A DNA stretch of 8,772 bases, from assembly GCA_031370675.1 (NCBI GenBank), contig JANMQT010000222.1:1-8772 (forward strand), given 5' to 3'. Made by a program: the position numbers and the translations under genes. Positions 1 to 5,569 of this stretch are shown here, piece by piece; position 1 is the first letter of the stretch; every line of letters starts with the position of its first letter. The DNA is from SZAS-18 sp031370675. Lineage in GTDB: Bacteria; Verrucomicrobiota; Verrucomicrobiia; Chthoniobacterales; SZAS-18. Below the pieces are notes generated by a model. It did no database searches, was not told the origin of the DNA, and was given only the letters and a program-made list of their open reading frames with translations.

Positions 1-904
1 TCTTGAAGCGGTTCGTGCCGATTTCCGGCAGCGGATTCACCGAGACGATTTTGGCGCCGTTCGCCTTGGCGTCCTGCAGCGACGAGAGCATGCGCGGGTG
101 ATTCGTGCCGGGATTCTGGCCGACCACGAAAATGCAGTCGGCCTGGTTGAAATCGTCGAGCGTGACGCAGCCCTTGCCGATGCCGATGGCCTCGTTGAGC
201 GCGGTGCCGCTCGATTCGTGGCACATGTTCGAGCAATCCGGCAGGTTGTTCGTGCCGAACTGGCGCGCGAAAAGCTGCCAGAGAAATGCGGCTTCATTGC
301 TCGTGCGGCCCGACGTGTAGAAGGCGGCCTCCCCGGGCGAGGCGAGCTCGTTCAGCTCCGTGCCGATGAGCGCGAAGGCGCCGGGCCATGAAATCGGCTC
401 GTAATGCGACGCGCCGGCGCGCCGGACCATTGGCTCCGTGAGGCGGCCCTGCTGGTTCAGCCAGTAGTCCGACATCGCGCCCAAGTCGGCGATGCTGTTC
501 ACCCTGAAGAACTCGGCGCTCACCTTGCCGCGCATGCCTTCATCGGCCATCGCCTTGATGCCGTTTTCGCAAAATTCGAAGGCGTGGCGGTCGTTGTCCG
601 GCGACGGCCAGGCGCAGGATTGGCAGTCAAAGCCATCGATCTGATTCAACTTCAGCATGGTCTCGGTCCCGCGGATCACGCCCATTTGGCCCCAGGCGAA
701 GGTTCCGGTCCCGAAGACTGCCTTCAAGCCCGCGGCGGCGGCGCTGGCGGCGGCGAATTTGGTGCCGTCGGTCTCGATCGGCGGCTGCGCGCCCGGCGTG
801 TGAGGCTGCGGCTCGAGCGAAGTGGCCGACTTGGCGAATGGGGCGGATGGCTCGGGCGTTTCGAGGCCGTCCTTGTCTTTACGGAGGATGTTCGGGGAGC
901 TCAT
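1..904 (-). CDS. Molybdopterin oxidoreductase alpha subunit, FdhF/YdeP-type (formate dehydrogenase-like), 3' end missing
   Basis: Reading the minus strand from the ATG at 904 gives 301 open residues before the window edge, so only the N-terminal part is present. The family is cytoplasmic molybdopterin-dependent oxidoreductases related to formate dehydrogenase H. Seen directly: a roughly 60-residue Ala/Pro-rich N-terminus with no Tat signal; GFDCQSCAWPSP at residues 91-102 followed by Cys112, which could be metal-cluster ligands; TSGRTSNEAAF at 198-208; DCSNMCHESSG at 223-233; and VGQNPGTNHPRM at 261-272. The last three are typical of the Mo-cofactor-binding core of the YdeP-like group. The spacing CX2CX14C is not the classical CX2CX3CX27C iron-sulfur motif of true FdhF, so formate should not be assumed as the substrate. 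The gene follows fdhD by 42 bp on the same strand, probably as one transcript. No clear Shine-Dalgarno sequence precedes the ATG; the upstream stretch is pyrimidine-rich. Confidence 0.88.
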   Translation of the reverse strand, partial: MSSPNILRKDKDGLETPEPSAPFAKSATSLEPQPHTPGAQPPIETDGTKFAAASAAAAGLKAVFGTGTFAWGQMGVIRGTETMLKLNQIDGFDCQSCAWPSPDNDRHAFEFCENGIKAMADEGMRGKVSAEFFRVNSIADLGAMSDYWLNQQGRLTEPMVRRAGASHYEPISWPGAFALIGTELNELASPGEAAFYTSGRTSNEAAFLWQLFARQFGTNNLPDCSNMCHESSGTALNEAIGIGKGCVTLDDFNQADCIFVVGQNPGTNHPRMLSSLQDAKANGAKIVSVNPLPEIGTNRFK

Positions 905-946
905 GGGATCGGAAACAAAGAGGAGGGAGGAAGGAACAAGCTGGCG

Positions 947-1873
947 TCAGAGGGAGGGAACCGGCGTGGCGGTGCGAATGCGCGATGCGCTGCTGTAGAT
1001 ATTGAAGCGTTGGTCGCGGGTGAATCCGACGAGCGTGGCGCCGAATTCCTCCGCCAGCGCGACCGCGAGGCTGGAGGGCGCACCGACCGCAACCAGCATT
1101 GGAATGCCGGCCATCAAAGCCTTTTGCATCAGCTCAAAACTCGCGCGGCCGCTGACAAATAGGATGGCGTTGAGCAGCGGCGTGCGGCCGGTGAGCCATT
1201 GCGAGCCCACCAGCTTGTCCACGGCGTTGTGGCGTCCCACATCTTCGCGCAACGCGATTAGGCGGCCGTTTGGCTCGAAGAGCGCGGCCGCATGGAGTCC
1301 GCCGGTGCGGTCGAAAACGGACTGCGCCTCGCGCAGTCGATTCGGCATTTCGTGAATCGTGGCCGCGTCCACCATCGGGCCGGCGGATTCAAAAACCGGT
1401 TTGCTGCCAAGGCCGGTGCTGCGCAGGGACTCGATGCTCGTCTTGCCGCAGACGCCGCAGCTCGACGAGGTGTAGAAGTGCCGCTCAAGGCGCTGCCAGT
1501 CCACCACGACGCCCGGCTTCAGTTCGATCCGGACGGTATTGCCGTCTTCGGCGTCGGCCGGCTCGCAGCGGATCTGCGCGATTTGGTCCGGCCGGCGCAG
1601 GATCCCCTCCGTAAAGAGGAACCCGGCGGCCAGTTCGAAATCGTGACCCGGCGTGCGCATCGTGATCGATACGGTCTTGTGCACGTGCCAGCCCTTGCGC
1701 TCGTAGCCCAGCTGGATTTCCAGTGGCTCCTCGGCGGCAAGCGAGTCCGGAGCCGTCGCAGCCTGCGCTCCGACGATCTTCTGGACATTGACGGTGACTG
1801 AACTGCGGTCGGTCACAACCGGGGGTGTTTCTTGGGCATGGGGAGGGGAATCCCCGCATTCATGACAGCACAA
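947..1873 (-). CDS. fdhD: Formate dehydrogenase accessory sulfurtransferase FdhD, TTG start
   Basis: FdhD takes sulfur from the IscS cysteine desulfurase and delivers it to the molybdenum cofactor, an activation step required by formate dehydrogenases. It acts in the cytoplasm. The 308-residue product is slightly longer than E. coli FdhD (about 277). Visible marks: FELAAGFLFTEGI at 79-91; SSSCGVCGK at 136-144, whose Cys139 and Cys142 are the sulfur-transfer loop cysteines; TGGLHAAALF at 190-199; REDVGRHNAVDK at 209-220; SGRASFELMQKA at 241-252; and VAVGAPSSLAVALAEE at 261-276. There is no ATG in frame before residue 72. TTG at 1873 is preferred because AAGGA lies 8 nt upstream (1886-1882) and a TTGACA-type promoter sits further up. 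A GTG at residue 20 is the alternative start. The N-terminal extension holds three extra cysteines (MCCHEC). It is the first gene of the fdhD-oxidoreductase pair and diverges from modA. Confidence 0.95.
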   Translation of the reverse strand: MCCHECGDSPPHAQETPPVVTDRSSVTVNVQKIVGAQAATAPDSLAAEEPLEIQLGYERKGWHVHKTVSITMRTPGHDFELAAGFLFTEGILRRPDQIAQIRCEPADAEDGNTVRIELKPGVVVDWQRLERHFYTSSSCGVCGKTSIESLRSTGLGSKPVFESAGPMVDAATIHEMPNRLREAQSVFDRTGGLHAAALFEPNGRLIALREDVGRHNAVDKLVGSQWLTGRTPLLNAILFVSGRASFELMQKALMAGIPMLVAVGAPSSLAVALAEEFGATLVGFTRDQRFNIYSSASRIRTATPVPSL

Positions 1874-1881
1874 GCAACTTT

Positions 1882-1886
1882 TCCTT
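1882..1886 (-). promoter_or_regulatory. Shine-Dalgarno site that decides the TTG start of fdhD
   Basis: The minus strand reads AAGGA here, followed by 8 nt and then TTG at 1873. No other start in this frame has a comparable site, so this favours the TTG over the GTG at residue 20. Confidence 0.6.
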
Positions 1887-1911
1887 AACCTGCGAATGAT
1901 GCCACGAGAGG

Positions 1912-1940
1912 GATTTACGGGGCGGGTTTTCGACTGTCAA
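1912..1940 (-). promoter_or_regulatory. Candidate sigma70-type promoter of fdhD
   Basis: On the minus strand TTGACA (1940-1935) matches the -35 consensus exactly. A 17-nt spacer leads to TAAATC (1917-1912), which matches 3 of 6 positions of the -10 consensus. Transcription would start near 1905, leaving a leader of roughly 30 nt that contains the AAGGA ribosome site. The -10 box is weak and promoters in this lineage are not well characterised, so this is a candidate only. Confidence 0.4.
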
Positions 1941-1953
1941 GGCGCGATCCAAG

Positions 1954-1965
1954 ATTGCATGCAAT
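1954..1965. repeat. Perfect 12-bp palindrome in the fdhD-modA intergenic region
   Basis: ATTGCATGCAAT is its own reverse complement; the symmetry breaks at the next base pair on either side. A palindrome of this length is expected by chance about twice in a window of this size, so only its position between two divergent promoters makes it a possible operator. Confidence 0.3.
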
Positions 1966-2054
1966 TTCTTTTCCGACAGGCGGAATCGGGCGGTTTTCGC
2001 GCTTTTACTTGGCCCATTCGCGGCCCGGCGGTATTCGTGACCTTCGTGACGGAA

Positions 2055-2834
2055 ATGCTGAAATCTTGCCGGGTGGTCGCGGCCGCGCTCGCGTGCCTAG
2101 GCGGCGGGGGCACGCTCCCCGCGGTCCGGGCGGCGGATTCCGTGCAAATCGCGGCCGCCGCCGACCTCGTTTACTGTCTCGACGCGCTGCACGCCGCGTT
2201 CACCAAAGCGGAGCCGGGCGCGCCGCTCAAGGTCTCGACCGGGTCGTCGGGAAATTTCTTCGCGCAAATTCAAAACGGGGCGCCGTACGATGTCTTCCTT
2301 TCGGCAGATCTGCGTTACCCGCGGGAGCTGATCGCGGCGGGCCTGGCCGACGCGGACAGCCTGACGCCCTACGCCATCGGCCGCATCGTGTTGTGGACAA
2401 CGCGCCCGAAGCTCGACCTGGGCACCGGCCTGGCCGTGGTGCGGACAGACGCGGTGAAGCGATTGGCCATCGCGAATCCCGACCACGCGCCGTACGGACG
2501 CGCGGCGAAGCAAGCGCTGGAACACGACGGATCGTGGGAGGCAGTGGCGCCGAAACTGGTGCTCGGCGAAAATATCGCGCAGACTGCGCAATTCGTGGAG
2601 ACCGGCAACGTGGACGCCGGCGTGGTGGCGCTTTCGCTGGTGCTTTCGCCGCGGCTGGCCGGGGTCGGGCGCTATGTGGAAATTCCCGCGGCGGCCCACC
2701 AACCGCTCGAGCAGGGCGCAGTCCTGACGAATCGCGGCGCGCAAAACGACGCGGCGAGGCGTTATCTGGCCTTCCTCAAATCAAAGGAGGCACGGGCAAT
2801 CTTTGACCAATTCGGCTTCCGTCTGCCAGATTGA
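2055..2834 (+). CDS. modA: Molybdate ABC transporter, periplasmic substrate-binding protein ModA
   Basis: ModA captures molybdate (and tungstate) in the periplasm and hands it to the ModB permease. From the ATG at 2055 the product has 259 residues, normal for the family. It begins with a Sec signal peptide (positive start, hydrophobic core, cleavage predicted after VRA at 24-26). Family marks: AAAADL at 33-38; STGSSGNF at 61-68, which supplies oxyanion ligands; YDVFLSAD at 78-85; IANPDHAPYGRAA at 139-151; GENIAQTAQFVETGNVDAG at 171-189; and a C-terminal GFRLPD. The open frame extends upstream to 1896, but only the 2055 start puts the signal peptide at the N-terminus; in-frame GTGs at 2037 and 2046 would add six or three residues. 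ALAC at 11-14 is a poor lipobox, so a soluble periplasmic protein is favoured. modB starts 5 nt after the stop. Confidence 0.95.
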   Translation: MLKSCRVVAAALACLGGGGTLPAVRAADSVQIAAAADLVYCLDALHAAFTKAEPGAPLKVSTGSSGNFFAQIQNGAPYDVFLSADLRYPRELIAAGLADADSLTPYAIGRIVLWTTRPKLDLGTGLAVVRTDAVKRLAIANPDHAPYGRAAKQALEHDGSWEAVAPKLVLGENIAQTAQFVETGNVDAGVVALSLVLSPRLAGVGRYVEIPAAAHQPLEQGAVLTNRGAQNDAARRYLAFLKSKEARAIFDQFGFRLPD

Positions 2835-2839
2835 GCGGA

Positions 2840-3550
2840 ATGCCGCCGGACGACGTTTCATTTCTCGGGATTCCTGCGGGCCTCTGGCAGGCCCTGTGGC
2901 TCACCTTTGAGCTGGCGGCGGTGACGACGCTGGTGCTGTTCGTCCTGGGACTGCCGCTGGCCTACTGGTTGAACCGTTCGCGATCGCGTTGGATTCCGAT
3001 CGTGGAGGCGCTGGTCACGCTGCCCATCGTCCTTCCGCCCACCGTCATCGGATTTTACCTGCTGGTGGCCTTCTCACCGCGCCATCCGCCCGGAAGTTGG
3101 TGGTTCGCGCTCACCGGCGGAACGCTTTCGTTCACCTTTGCCGGACTGGTCATCGGTTCGGTCATTTATTCGCTGCCCTTCGCGGTGCAGCCGTTTCAGG
3201 CCGCGTTGAAGGGCGTGTCGCCCGATTTGCTGCAGGCCGGGCAAACGCTTGGGGCGTCGGCCCTCAGCGTTTTCTTTCGCGTCCATCTGCCACTGGCGCA
3301 GCGCGGCGTCGCGGTCGGTCTGACGCTCGCCTTCGCGCACACGCTGGGGGAATTCGGCGTCGTGCTGATGATCGGTGGCGCTCTGCCGGACCGGACCAAG
3401 GTCGCCTCCATCGCACTTTACGACGAGGTACAGAAATTGAATTACAGCGTGGCGCACGCCTACGCCGCGGTCCTGTTGCTGACGTCGTTCGCGCTGTTGG
3501 TTGCCATGACCGTGCTGCAGCGCGTGAAGGCACCGAACCAGAACCCATGA
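2840..3550 (+). CDS. modB: Molybdate ABC transporter permease ModB
   Basis: ModB is the inner-membrane channel of the molybdate importer and works as a dimer with two copies of the ATPase ModC. The 236-residue product (E. coli ModB is about 229) shows about five hydrophobic segments. It carries LPIVLPPTVIGFYLL at residues 61-75, the EAA loop that docks on the ATPase (LLQAGQTLGASALS then VHLPLA, 130-153), and HTLGEFGVVLMIGG at 167-180. The ATG at 2840 follows the modA stop by 5 nt; an in-frame TTG at 2831 overlaps that stop and would add three residues, but neither has a strong ribosome site. The intact EAA loop implies a partner ATPase, yet no modC follows; the next gene encodes an unrelated secreted protein. 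Confidence 0.94.
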   Translation: MPPDDVSFLGIPAGLWQALWLTFELAAVTTLVLFVLGLPLAYWLNRSRSRWIPIVEALVTLPIVLPPTVIGFYLLVAFSPRHPPGSWWFALTGGTLSFTFAGLVIGSVIYSLPFAVQPFQAALKGVSPDLLQAGQTLGASALSVFFRVHLPLAQRGVAVGLTLAFAHTLGEFGVVLMIGGALPDRTKVASIALYDEVQKLNYSVAHAYAAVLLLTSFALLVAMTVLQRVKAPNQNP

Positions 3551-3634
3551 CGCCGCGTCTGTTGCGCGCTGGCATCAAACCCGCTTGTCCTTGATCATCC
3601 GGCTCCGCGGTCGGAGTCTTCCCCCTTCGCCGCC

Positions 3635-4522
3635 ATGAAGTCTTCCGCACTCCTCTGCTTCTGCCTGCTGCCTTTGGGCGCGGCTGCCGTCCACGCGCAG
3701 GTGCCGGCCACGGGCCTGACGGTTGAATACGTCGCGCAGCATCCCGAGTTGTGGCCGAAGCAGGTAATCACGAAGGGACCCGCCCAGGTCACGTTTCGTC
3801 CGGCGGGCGGTGCGCCCAGCACGGTGACGCTGCCGGCCGGCCAGTTGATGAAGGTGGTCGGAGTCGACGGCACGACCGTCCAGCTCGAATACCAGGGCGC
3901 GCCGCTCACGTTGCCCGCGGTGCAGACCGATTTGCTGGCCGGCGCTGCGTCCAAGCAGGTGCGCATCGCGGCGGCGTCGCGTCCGGCTGCCCCGCCATCC
4001 GGGGCCACGGCGCCCGGAAACATTCCCCCGGCGGCCGCGGGAGCCGGGGGTCCGCTCCAAAATCCCTTGGGCGTCTTCTTGCGGGAGGGGCTGATCGCTT
4101 TCCGCGAGGACTCGGTCGTGCCGCAACCCGCGTCCAGTCTCGTCGGCAAGAAATTCGTCGCGCTGTACTTCGCCACCCGCAGCAGCGACGCGTGCCGGAC
4201 CTTTACGCCGCGTCTCGTGCAGTTTTATGGGACCCACCGCCGGGACGCGGAGAAATTCGAGATCGTTTTCGTCCCGACCGATCGTTCCGCCAAGGAAATG
4301 GCGTACCACGTTCGCGAAATGCAGATGCCCTGGCTGGCGGTGGATTTTAATCAAAGCGAGATGATCGGCCGGCTCCGGCAGCAATTTTGCAAGGCCGACG
4401 TGCCCAACCTGGTCGTCGTCGATCATCTCGGCCGGGTCGTGGCCAGCAGCTACGATGGCAACACGTTTGTCGGCGCGGAGAAGGCGATGGAAGATTTCGG
4501 CCATCTCCTGGACCAGAGCTGA
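3635..4522 (+). CDS. Secreted nucleoredoxin-like thioredoxin-fold protein with degenerate CxxC (SDAC)
   Basis: A 295-residue protein. Residues 1-21 form a Sec signal peptide (cleavage after VHA). Residues 23-110 are beta-rich and may be an SH3-like domain (KGPAQVTF, GQLMKVVGVDGTTVQLEY). An Ala/Pro/Gly linker covers about 113-140. From about 165 on there is a thioredoxin fold of the nucleoredoxin/tryparedoxin type: FVALYFAT, then CRTFTPRLVQFY, FEIVFVPTDRSAKEM, MPWLAVDF, and DVPNLVVVDHLGRVV with the expected cis-Pro at 257. Where relatives have WCPPC this protein has S183-S-D-A-C187, so the nucleophilic cysteine is lost and only the resolving cysteine remains. A normal dithiol reaction is therefore unlikely; a single-thiol, binding or structural role is possible. 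It lies 84 bp after modB and 57 bp before the MOSC gene, same strand. No clear ribosome site is visible before the ATG. Function unknown. Confidence 0.85.
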   Translation: MKSSALLCFCLLPLGAAAVHAQVPATGLTVEYVAQHPELWPKQVITKGPAQVTFRPAGGAPSTVTLPAGQLMKVVGVDGTTVQLEYQGAPLTLPAVQTDLLAGAASKQVRIAAASRPAAPPSGATAPGNIPPAAAGAGGPLQNPLGVFLREGLIAFREDSVVPQPASSLVGKKFVALYFATRSSDACRTFTPRLVQFYGTHRRDAEKFEIVFVPTDRSAKEMAYHVREMQMPWLAVDFNQSEMIGRLRQQFCKADVPNLVVVDHLGRVVASSYDGNTFVGAEKAMEDFGHLLDQS

Positions 4523-4527
4523 GCGGG

Positions 4528-4551
4528 GAGTCGACGGTCGACCCTCGACTC
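4528..4551 (+). repeat. Hairpin after the thioredoxin-fold gene, possible terminator or processing site
   Basis: Five bases after the stop codon, GAGTCGA (4528-4534) pairs perfectly with TCGACTC (4545-4551) across a 10-nt loop that itself contains GTCGAC-type repeats. There is no T-tract after it (TTCGCTGG follows), so it does not qualify as a standard intrinsic terminator. It could partly uncouple the downstream MOSC gene or protect the 3' end of the mRNA. Confidence 0.4.
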
Positions 4552-4579
4552 TTCGCTGGTCCTCGCGGAGATTGCCGGC

Positions 4580-5053
4580 ATGGACTCCCCGGCCATCCGC
4601 ATCCGTCACATTTTTATTTCCCCGGCGCACAATTACTTCGGGCACCACGGCCAGGAGCCGGGCACCTCGCCGGTGATCGAAGTCGAGGAAGTGAAATGTC
4701 TCGCCGGGCGCGGGCTCGAGGGAGACCGGTTCCTCGACTACAAGGAGGATCACAAGGGCCAGGTGACGTTCTTCGCGGAAGAGGCCTGGGAGCGCCTGTG
4801 CGAGAAATTTCAAGTCGCGGACAAGGGCCCGGAATCGTTCCGGCGAAATCTGGTCACGCGTGGCGTGGACCTGAATGCGCTCATCGGGCGTGAGTTTGAA
4901 GTGCAAGGCGTGCGTTTCCTGGGCACACAGGAATCCGCGCCGTGTTACTGGATGGAGCAGGCCTTTTGCGCGGGCGCCGAACAGGCGCTCCAGGGCGACG
5001 GCGGCTTGCGCGCCAAGATCCTGACCGACGGCGTGCTGCGGCGGGAGCGGTAG
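4580..5053 (+). CDS. Small MOSC-domain protein
   Basis: MOSC domains (named for the C-terminus of molybdenum-cofactor sulfurases) bind the Mo cofactor or carry sulfur through a conserved cysteine; YiiM and mARC are relatives. This 157-residue protein is a stand-alone domain. Seen: GRGLEGDRFLDY at 43-54, FFAEEAWERL at 64-73, SFRRNLVTRGVDLNALIGREF at 86-106 (the RRN and LIG marks), ESAPCYWME at 118-126 with the conserved Cys122, and GGLRAKILTDG at 141-151. No signal peptide, so cytoplasmic. The ATG at 4580 has GGAG 9 nt upstream. It follows the modAB and thioredoxin-fold genes on the same strand and shares the locus with fdhD, which supports a role in Mo-cofactor handling; the actual substrate cannot be read from the sequence. 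The stop codon touches the left inverted repeat of the four-helix-bundle cassette. Confidence 0.85.
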   Translation: MDSPAIRIRHIFISPAHNYFGHHGQEPGTSPVIEVEEVKCLAGRGLEGDRFLDYKEDHKGQVTFFAEEAWERLCEKFQVADKGPESFRRNLVTRGVDLNALIGREFEVQGVRFLGTQESAPCYWMEQAFCAGAEQALQGDGGLRAKILTDGVLRRER

Positions 5054-5085
5054 AAGTGGGAATTCGGAATGCGGAAGTCGGAAGT
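5053..5085 (+). repeat. Left inverted repeat of the cassette
   Basis: A purine-rich run built from variants of a GGAAT/GGAAGT unit, with the core GGAATGCGGAAGT at 5066-5078. Its reverse complement matches 5534-5566 at 28 of 33 positions without gaps. The first base is the last base of the MOSC stop codon. Confidence 0.8.
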
Positions 5086-5159
5086 GTTCGAGGTCCTGTC
5101 GTTACAGTTTCATTGCGAATGGGTTGGACCAGATCCGCCTACGATGGCAGAATTTTTCC

Positions 5160-5522
5160 ATGAGCATCGAATTGAAGTCTAGGACGAAGGCGTTCGCATT
5201 GAGGATCTTGAAACTGGTGGAGGCGTTGCCGGAAACAAAGTCTGGTCGAATTATTGCGAACCAAATTGGACGCGCGGGAACGTCCGTCGGGGCTAATTAC
5301 CGCGCGGCTTGCCGCGGCCGATCGAAAGCGGAGTTCGTGGCCAAATTGGGCATCGTCGAGGAGGAAGCCGACGAGTGCGTGTATTGGCTCGAAATAATCG
5401 AGGAAGGAAGGATTCTATCGGGTCGCAAGACTGCGTCCCTAAAGCGGGAAGCCGAGGAGATTCTCGCCATCACCGTTGCGTCGCTCATCACGGCGACCAG
5501 AAACCGAAAGGAATCGTCGTAG
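5160..5522 (+). CDS. Four-helix-bundle protein (S23/IVS family, TIGR02436-like)
   Basis: A 120-residue, helix-rich, cytosolic protein. The family includes the ORFs inside 23S rRNA intervening sequences and is structurally related to the Avd proteins of diversity-generating retroelements; most members have no assigned function. Seen: QIGRAGTSVGANYRAACRGR at 35-54, matching the family's R-(S/A)-x-T-S-x-(G/A)-A-N signature, then SKAEFVAKLGIVEEEADE (55-72) and the YWLEIIEEG end of helix 3 (75-83), followed by a last amphipathic helix. The ATG at 5160 is preferred to one at 5124 because the family usually begins a few residues before the first helix. No strong ribosome site. No reverse transcriptase or variable repeat accompanies it, so a DGR role is not supported. 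GC is lower than in neighbours, consistent with separate acquisition together with its flanking inverted repeats. Confidence 0.85.
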   Translation: MSIELKSRTKAFALRILKLVEALPETKSGRIIANQIGRAGTSVGANYRAACRGRSKAEFVAKLGIVEEEADECVYWLEIIEEGRILSGRKTASLKREAEEILAITVASLITATRNRKESS

Positions 5523-5533
5523 CTGGAATTTGT

Positions 5534-5566
5534 ACTTCCCACTTCCGCATTCCCACTTCCGATTTC
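5534..5566 (-). repeat. Right inverted repeat of the cassette
   Basis: The complementary arm to 5053-5085, with the perfect 13-bp core ACTTCCGCATTCC at 5541-5553. It ends 3 nt before the stop codon of the CAP-domain gene. In RNA the two arms would form a long stem enclosing the ORF; it could also act as a bidirectional 3'-end structure for the convergent genes. Confidence 0.8.
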
Positions 5567-5569
5567 TCG

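Larger units (their letters stand above)
1874..2054. promoter_or_regulatory. Divergent regulatory region between fdhD and modA
   Basis: These 181 bp separate the two divergent start codons and are richer in AT than the flanking genes. They hold the fdhD promoter candidate and a perfect 12-bp palindrome, ATTGCATGCAAT, at 1954-1965. The palindrome lies between that -35 box and modA and could be an operator. It does not resemble the known E. coli ModE site, and no molybdenum-cofactor riboswitch fold was recognised. An open reading frame continues through this region in phase with modA from an ATG at 1896, but the segment before 2055 does not look like ModA or like a signal peptide. Confidence 0.4.
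5053..5566. mobile_element. Inverted-repeat-bounded four-helix-bundle cassette, IVS-like
   Basis: The segment consists of a left 33-bp repeat, a 73-bp leader, the four-helix-bundle ORF, 11 bp and a right 33-bp inverted repeat. It exactly fills the space between the stop of the MOSC gene and the stop of the convergent CAP gene. By hand count GC is about 56% over 5161-5460, against about two-thirds in a neighbouring stretch of the MOSC gene. Known parallel: intervening sequences in 23S rRNA of Leptospira and Coxiella are S23-type ORFs enclosed by complementary ends. No transposase is present and no target-site duplication could be made out, so mobility is inferred, not shown. Confidence 0.45.

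Noticed and set aside
404..1162. 252-residue plus-strand open frame
   Set aside because: It is antisense to the oxidoreductase and fdhD, which are certain. No recognisable domain, and biased Arg/Ala/Gly composition.
2009..2037. Possible modA promoter (TTGGCC, 17 nt, TATTCG)
   Set aside because: Only 4/6 and 3/6 consensus matches, and it would leave a leader of about 10 nt; not distinguishable from chance.
1896..2054. N-terminal extension of modA from the ATG at 1896
   Set aside because: It would place the signal peptide some 53 residues inside the protein, and the added residues resemble no ModA; the stretch is better explained as the divergent control region.
1874..2054. Molybdenum-cofactor riboswitch or ModE operator
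   Set aside because: No recognisable Moco RNA architecture and no sequence like the E. coli ModE site was found in the divergent region.
3601..3617. GGCTCCG/CGGAGTC stem after modB as a terminator
   Set aside because: A seven-pair stem with one G-T pair, a 3- to 4-base loop and a following C-rich rather than T-rich run does not meet the terminator pattern, and it lies within 30 bases of the next start codon.
3575..4906. 443-residue open frame on the minus strand
   Set aside because: It lies antisense to the thioredoxin-fold and MOSC genes, both of which have clear family signatures. Its translation is Arg/His/Gly-rich and low in complexity, as expected for a shadow frame in GC-rich DNA.
5160..5522. 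Diversity-generating retroelement Avd protein
   Set aside because: The fold family is related, but there is no reverse transcriptase, template repeat or variable repeat in the window, and the sequence fits the S23/TIGR02436 branch better.
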